The notes beneath the pieces were generated by a model. It had not been told where the DNA came from, did not search any database, and saw only the letters and a program-made list of their open reading frames with translations. Positions 15,897 through 20,407 of a DNA stretch of 20,407 bases are shown here, piece after piece. Made by a program: the position numbers and the translations under genes. Within the stretch, counting starts at the first letter, position 1. Every line of letters starts with the position of its first letter. Origin of the DNA: Stenotrophomonas sp. (lineage in GTDB: Bacteria; Pseudomonadota; Gammaproteobacteria; Xanthomonadales; Xanthomonadaceae); the NCBI GenBank assembly GCA_003525885.1, contig DQIG01000022.1, positions 1 through 20,407 on the forward strand. Reading direction: 5' to 3'.

Positions 15897-18287
15897 TTAC
15901 CAGCTGTACGCCACCGACAGGTTGGCAGTTGCTTCGCGATACCCGCTGTCACCACGCATGACGCCAAACCCACCCCAAGCGCTGAACCCGGAGCGGAACT
16001 CCACCCGTGCACCTGCACTCAGTTCATAGCGGTTGCGCGGAATGCCGGCCTTCAGCACTTCGTCATCGAAGGCGATGCCATTGCCGGCGCCATCGCGATA
16101 CCAGTTTGCCGCCAGGTACGGGCTGACCGAGGCGCCCGCGGCCGAGCGCGATTCACCCTGCAGACGCAGGCCTGCACGGCCGGACAGGCCGCTGTTGCCC
16201 TGCGCACGCACCACGGTTCCGTTGGTTTCGGTATGCACGTCGGTCTTCGCGTCGGTGTACACCAGCTGCAGTTCCGGCTGCAGGCTCAGTGCGGTGCTGC
16301 CGATCTGGCCGATGCCGAAGCGATAACCGGCTTCGACGGACGACTGCCAGATATCCGAGTCATAACGCTCTTCGGCCAGGCCTTCGCCCTGCACGCGGTT
16401 GCGGAACTGGCCGCGCTGCATGCTGGCATCCACATACAGGGCGTCGTTGGCCCAGTTGCCATACACGCCCAGCGCGCCGCCGTTGACCTTGCCGCGTGCG
16501 CTGTAGCCAGTCAGCTGCGAACGCGAGGTGGCATCAGACTTGGCCAGCGTGCCCATCACGCCCACGCGGCCCCGGCCGTTGTCAAACACACCGATGTCCG
16601 CACCCAGCTGCAGGCGCGAGCGGTCCACGCGCAGGTCCAGCTGGTCATCCACGGCACCCAGCTTGCTCTGGGTGGCGTCCACGCGGGCCCAGCCGCGGAT
16701 GCCATCGGCCGCCGCGGCGCCGCCCTGGCGGTCGCGGTAGCTGTGGCGCAGCATCTGGTCCAGCGCGAACTGGTTGGCCAGGTAGGCACCCGCTTCCGGG
16801 CGCAGCACCGGGATCGGGGTGATCGGATCGATCGGGTCAATCGGATCGACGATCGGCTTGCACTGCGGCAGGGTCGGGTCGGCCAGGCACGGGTCCGGCG
16901 TGGTGGCCAGTTCCGAACGCAGGTACCAGCCGCCGTTGGTCGCATCCTTGAACAGGAAGTACTCGTACTGGCCGCCAACTGCGCGGCCCTGCAGGTCGAA
17001 CTGCGCATTGGACGCGCCGCCAACGCGGATCAGCTCGATGCCCTTGTCGGTCTTCGCACCGGCGCCGCCGGCGTTAAGTACGCGCACGTTGGCCTGGCCG
17101 TTGGCATCACCGGCGATGATCAGCTTATCGGTCAGCGAAGTGTCGTCGCCCAACACGGTGTTGAACGCCAGCGTGCCGCCATTGCCGGTGAAGGTATCCA
17201 CGGAGAGCGTGTTGAAGGTGCTGCCATCGCCCAGCGCCACGGTACCGGTGCCGCCCAGGGTGAGGTGGCCGACGTTGCTGTCGCCGGTCATCAGCCAGGC
17301 GCTGTCGGTGTCGATGGTGGCGCTGGTGACGTTGAAGAAACGGCCGTCGATCTGCGCCTTGTTGCGCAGAACGACATCGAGCGAGCTGTCGGTAAACGAT
17401 GCAGGATCGTAAGTGACATTGCCGATGAGCCGGGCGCTGTCCACCGTAAAGTCGATATCGGCCTGTGTCACATTGGGTACGAGGTTCTTCGCAAGCAGGA
17501 GATTGCCGTCGCCCGCGACGAGCTGAGCACCATTGCGTACCTCGATGTCATAGGTAATGCGAGTTGAATAGGCTTGATCCACAGGCGCAACACGGATGGC
17601 GGCACCACTGTCAGATTGCAATCTGGAACTGTCCACGTGGAGCCGGATGGTGTCCGGGATGCCGGGAATACTCCCTCGCCCTGCAAGCAGAGCGCCCGTA
17701 CGGGCGCCCTCCACGTTGGAGCCATTCTGGATGGTCATCGCTCCCTGCATGAGGCGTACACCGTGACCGCTGTTGATGTCTGCCGCACCGGGGCGGTCGT
17801 CGCCCCGAATGTTGCTGGAATCGATCAGCACGGATCCGCCATACGCGGTGGCGAACGGGTTCGCATGTATCGAGACGCCCCAGCCCTGCCCGGTGATTAC
17901 ACTGCCAACGATGCGGGCCGCGGCGTCGTCGCTGATGTTCACGGAACCATTGACGACGTAGCTGTTCTTCATCTCCAGCAACGATGTTCCATAAACATTG
18001 ACGCGCCCTTCGGCATTCGATGCAGACGCTACGATGCCCTGGTCCAGGATGACAGTTGAATCGGTGGCGGTGATCGATTCCACGTTCCCGCCCGTGACGT
18101 TCAACCGGGAGCCGTTCTTCAGCGTCCACGCTTCGATGGGATCGGCCGCGGTGACCTCTGCGGTCTGGTTGTCCAGGTCACCAGCGAAGGCGGACTGCAT
18201 GGGCAGTGCAGCTGTCGCCAGTGCCAACAGCAGGGACTGCGCCAGGGGGCGTCGTACGGGCAGGTTTCGGGAAAGAGAGCGGGTCAT
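15897..18287 (-). CDS. classical autotransporter, pertactin-like (autotransporter 2)
   Basis: A 796-residue paralogue of autotransporter 1. Signal peptide 1-35 (ends QSAFA). The passenger (about 36-460) starts GDLDNQTAEVTAADPIEAWTLKNGS, closely matching the start of the other copy, then diverges to about residue 280 and matches again from LDVVLRNKAQIDGRF. The pertactin-like cap (YEYFLFKDATNGGWYLRSEL), DPCLADPTLPQC and a longer Asp-Pro-Ile linker (VDPIDPIDPITPIP, about 480-493) precede the barrel (about 498-796), which ends NLSVAYSW. The barrels differ at only about 20 of 300 residues. ATG 18287 has AAAGGA at good spacing. No catalytic motif seen; a surface adhesin is most likely. Its promoter region is shared with the divergent gene at 18630. 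Confidence 0.93.
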   Translation of the reverse strand: MTRSLSRNLPVRRPLAQSLLLALATAALPMQSAFAGDLDNQTAEVTAADPIEAWTLKNGSRLNVTGGNVESITATDSTVILDQGIVASASNAEGRVNVYGTSLLEMKNSYVVNGSVNISDDAAARIVGSVITGQGWGVSIHANPFATAYGGSVLIDSSNIRGDDRPGAADINSGHGVRLMQGAMTIQNGSNVEGARTGALLAGRGSIPGIPDTIRLHVDSSRLQSDSGAAIRVAPVDQAYSTRITYDIEVRNGAQLVAGDGNLLLAKNLVPNVTQADIDFTVDSARLIGNVTYDPASFTDSSLDVVLRNKAQIDGRFFNVTSATIDTDSAWLMTGDSNVGHLTLGGTGTVALGDGSTFNTLSVDTFTGNGGTLAFNTVLGDDTSLTDKLIIAGDANGQANVRVLNAGGAGAKTDKGIELIRVGGASNAQFDLQGRAVGGQYEYFLFKDATNGGWYLRSELATTPDPCLADPTLPQCKPIVDPIDPIDPITPIPVLRPEAGAYLANQFALDQMLRHSYRDRQGGAAAADGIRGWARVDATQSKLGAVDDQLDLRVDRSRLQLGADIGVFDNGRGRVGVMGTLAKSDATSRSQLTGYSARGKVNGGALGVYGNWANDALYVDASMQRGQFRNRVQGEGLAEERYDSDIWQSSVEAGYRFGIGQIGSTALSLQPELQLVYTDAKTDVHTETNGTVVRAQGNSGLSGRAGLRLQGESRSAAGASVSPYLAANWYRDGAGNGIAFDDEVLKAGIPRNRYELSAGARVEFRSGFSAWGGFGVMRGDSGYREATANLSVAYSW

Positions 18288-18459
18288 TGGTCGGTCCTTT
18301 GGCTGGAAACGGCTGGGGACACTTCAACGTTCGACAACACCCCTGTTCAGGCAGGTGGATATGACCATCACGCCGTGAAGTCCATGTGAATCCAAGGGTG
18401 TATTGCGAGCGACTATGTCCGAATCGGCCACCAGTGTCCGTCAGGGGCTGACGTGAGCC

Positions 18460-18478
18460 CATGCAATTAGTTGCAAAG
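18460..18478 (-). promoter_or_regulatory. shared adhesin dyad motif upstream of autotransporter 2
   Basis: The core TGCAA-CTAA-TTGCA (18462-18475) is the same as that of autotransporter 1, with the same flanks (CTTTGC before, TGGG after) and nearly the same distance to the start codon. Sequence further upstream is not conserved between the two. Confidence 0.55.
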
Positions 18479-18491
18479 CGGACTTGCACGT

Positions 18492-18509
18492 CCCGCCCTG
18501 CAGGGCGGG
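18492..18509. promoter_or_regulatory. 18-bp perfect palindrome between divergent autotransporters
   Basis: CCCGCCCTG-CAGGGCGGG is a perfect palindrome with no loop, placed between the dyad motif of autotransporter 2 and that of the plus-strand gene. It could be an operator acting on both promoters, or a short REP remnant. It lacks a GTAG head. Confidence 0.4.
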
Positions 18510-18558
18510 CGTTCAGGCTACGCGCACCACGGGCGTCGCACGGTCACAGCGCGCTGAT

Positions 18559-18577
18559 CTTGCAACTCATTCGATGG
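18559..18577 (+). promoter_or_regulatory. shared adhesin dyad motif upstream of autotransporter 3
   Basis: The plus-strand core TGCAA-CTCA-TTCGA (18561-18574), preceded by CT and followed by TGG, matches the autotransporter 2 motif at most positions and points towards the gene starting at 18630, about 55 nt away. Confidence 0.45.
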
Positions 18578-18629
18578 TGCTGCGGACACGTCGCTCCGAG
18601 CATGGCCCGCTGTTTCCAAGAGATATGCC

Positions 18630-20407
18630 ATGCACACTCTGTTTCCCCGTCGCCACATGTTGGCGCTGGCGCTCGGTACCGCACTTGCATCCGCTGCGCC
18701 GGTACTGGCTCAGCAACAGGTCATCGCCGATGGCGATGAACAGACGCCAGCGGCAGGTGACTACGCCACCACAGAGCCGGTGGTGCCGGGTGATCCGGCC
18801 GGCCACGTGTTCTATGCGATCAACGGCGGCAGCATCATTCCATTGGGAGAGGTCAATCTGCGCACGGAAGGGCAGGGCGCTGCAGCTGCACGTGCGGAGG
18901 GTGCAGGGAGCCTCATCCAGCTGGCAGGCGGCAGCATCATCACCCAGGGCATCAGTGCCGCGGGCATCTCTGCTGCCGGCGGCGGGCGGGTGGAGCTCAG
19001 CGGCACCCGCATCGAAACCCACGGCCGGTCCTCGGCAGGCATTGCTGTAGCGAATGGGGCCGTTGTGGCAACCGGGGTGAGTGTCGTGACCCATGGTAGT
19101 GGTGCTCACGGCATACAGTTGAACCAGGGTGCCGTAGAACTGCGCGACAGCACGATCCAGGTCAACGGGACGTCCAACGCCATCCATGTGCAGGGTGGTG
19201 GAACGCTGCGGGGCGAGCGGATCCGCATCGAACAGAACGGGGGCGGCCATGCCCTGTGGCTGGCGACAGGTGCCGATGCAACGCTGCGTGACATCACGAT
19301 CCGTGGCGATGCAGGCGGCGCGGACGGGGTGCTGGTGGCACAGGGCAGTACAGCGGTGTTCGATGGCCTGGACATCGATCTCACCCATGCACAGTCGGGT
19401 GCAGGCCTTTCCATCGGTGGCTCGGTGGAGGTGCGTGGTGGCTTCGTTCATGCGCGCGGCGACTATGCCAGTGCAGTCAGTTTTGCCACTGGCGGCGGCG
19501 GTTCCCTGCTTCTGGAGGGGGTCGACCTCTCCGGCCACTTCGGCATAGGCATGACCGAGGGTTCCGAACTGACGCTGCGCAACAGTCAGCTCAACAGCGT
19601 GTCGACCGGTATCGACATCAATCAGCGCGACGGTGTGGCAACGATCAGTGGCTCATCCATCACCACGCAGAATGGCGTGGGCATCCAGTTGATCGGCGAC
19701 GCCAGCCTGGACGTGAACGGTTCGCGAGTGACTGCGGACGGAGCTTCCAGCCAGGCAATCTCCGTGCTGTGGGGAACGGCGCAGGTGACGAACAGTGAAC
19801 TTCGCACCCTGGGCCTGAACGGCCACGCGCTCTATGCGGAAGGTGCTGCAGGCCGAAGTCCGGTGGTGAGTGCGAGTCAGACCGACATCCTGACCGAGGG
19901 TGCGGGCGCCATTGGCGCGATTGCACGTTTGGGCGGTGCCGTGCATCTCAGCGACAGCAGTGTGCGTACAACCGGCGTCAATTCGCATGGCGTGTTGTCC
20001 GGCGGCAGGGGCGAAATGACGCTGACCAATACCCACGTGCTCACCGAAGGCGAAGGTGCCTGGGCGGCGGTGATCAACGACAACGGCCGCATGGGCATCG
20101 ATGGCGGCTCGCTGGTGAGTGCGCAGCACGGTGGCATCTGGGTGCGCAGCAGCCGTGATCCGGGCCTGGCCTTGAGCAACGGCGCGGTGGTATCGGGTGG
20201 CAATGGTATTGCGCTGGCACTGGATTCTGCCGTGGCCGGACGCTTCGATGTGGCGCTGGACGGCGGCGCGCAACTGCACGGCGATATCGTCATCACGCCC
20301 GAGGATGAAGATGCAGGGCTGGTGCCGCAGTCCGAGGTGCACGTACGCCTGGCGGATGGCGCGCTGTGGCAGGGGTCTTCCGATCTGGTGCAGACGCTTG
20401 CGCTTGA
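18630..20407 (+). CDS. autotransporter-like beta-helical passenger, partial (autotransporter 3)
   Basis: A frame open from ATG 18630 to the window end (592 codons seen, C-terminus missing). Signal peptide about 1-28 (MHTLFPRRHMLALALGTALASAAPVLAQ), preceded by AAGAGA about 7 nt before the ATG. The rest is a repetitive Gly/Ser/Thr/Asn-rich chain in roughly 20-residue rungs of the type GGSIITQGISAAGISAAGGG, VELSGTRIETHGRSSAGIAV, VELRDSTIQVNG. This is typical of a right-handed parallel beta-helix in AidA/pertactin-type autotransporters. By family a barrel should follow beyond the edge, but it is not visible. The N-terminus is unrelated to the other two autotransporters, so this is a different subfamily transcribed divergently from autotransporter 2. 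Adhesin or aggregation factor by inference. Confidence 0.85.
   Translation, partial: MHTLFPRRHMLALALGTALASAAPVLAQQQVIADGDEQTPAAGDYATTEPVVPGDPAGHVFYAINGGSIIPLGEVNLRTEGQGAAAARAEGAGSLIQLAGGSIITQGISAAGISAAGGGRVELSGTRIETHGRSSAGIAVANGAVVATGVSVVTHGSGAHGIQLNQGAVELRDSTIQVNGTSNAIHVQGGGTLRGERIRIEQNGGGHALWLATGADATLRDITIRGDAGGADGVLVAQGSTAVFDGLDIDLTHAQSGAGLSIGGSVEVRGGFVHARGDYASAVSFATGGGGSLLLEGVDLSGHFGIGMTEGSELTLRNSQLNSVSTGIDINQRDGVATISGSSITTQNGVGIQLIGDASLDVNGSRVTADGASSQAISVLWGTAQVTNSELRTLGLNGHALYAEGAAGRSPVVSASQTDILTEGAGAIGAIARLGGAVHLSDSSVRTTGVNSHGVLSGGRGEMTLTNTHVLTEGEGAWAAVINDNGRMGIDGGSLVSAQHGGIWVRSSRDPGLALSNGAVVSGGNGIALALDSAVAGRFDVALDGGAQLHGDIVITPEDEDAGLVPQSEVHVRLADGALWQGSSDLVQTLAL

Overview
The window is GC-rich chromosomal DNA that looks like Stenotrophomonas (S. 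maltophilia group, Xanthomonadaceae). The evidence is the ribH-nusB-thiL order, the codon usage, and GTAG-headed palindromic REP units of the kind described as SMAG elements in S. maltophilia. No tRNA, rRNA, CRISPR array, integrase or transposase was seen.

Layout. (1) 99-2137, plus strand: housekeeping genes ribH, nusB and thiL. (2) 2148-5141, minus: a large hybrid sensor kinase (periplasmic sensor, PAS, HisKA, HATPase, receiver, HPt), convergent with thiL. (3) 5241-12051: a chaperone-usher fimbrial locus split into two divergent arms. The minus arm is pilin then chaperone, and the kinase gene follows in the same direction. The plus arm is adhesin 1, usher, pilin, adhesin 2. The two adhesins are paralogues with a two-domain, FimH-like layout. 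(4) 12160-12573, minus: a small unknown protein with an unusual hairpin-rich upstream region. (5) 13097-18287, minus: two tandem classical (type Va) autotransporters. Their beta-barrels are nearly the same, their N-terminal passenger halves have diverged, and each is followed by a terminator-like hairpin and an inverted pair of REP units, so about 2.8 kb appears to have been duplicated as a module. (6) 18630 to the right edge, plus: the secreted beta-helical passenger of a third, divergently transcribed autotransporter-like protein, cut by the window end.

How it fits together. From 5.2 kb onward nearly everything is surface adhesion machinery. Signal peptides take subunits to the periplasm, one chaperone and one usher probably assemble the two pilins and two adhesins, and three autotransporter-type proteins present beta-helical passengers. 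The most interesting non-coding signal is a short imperfect dyad (TGCAA-CTAA-TTGCA and variants). It lies upstream of the minus pilin, of all three autotransporters and, more degenerately, of adhesin 1 and the usher. This could be a common operator for an adhesin regulon, with the neighbouring hybrid kinase as a possible but unproven upstream regulator.
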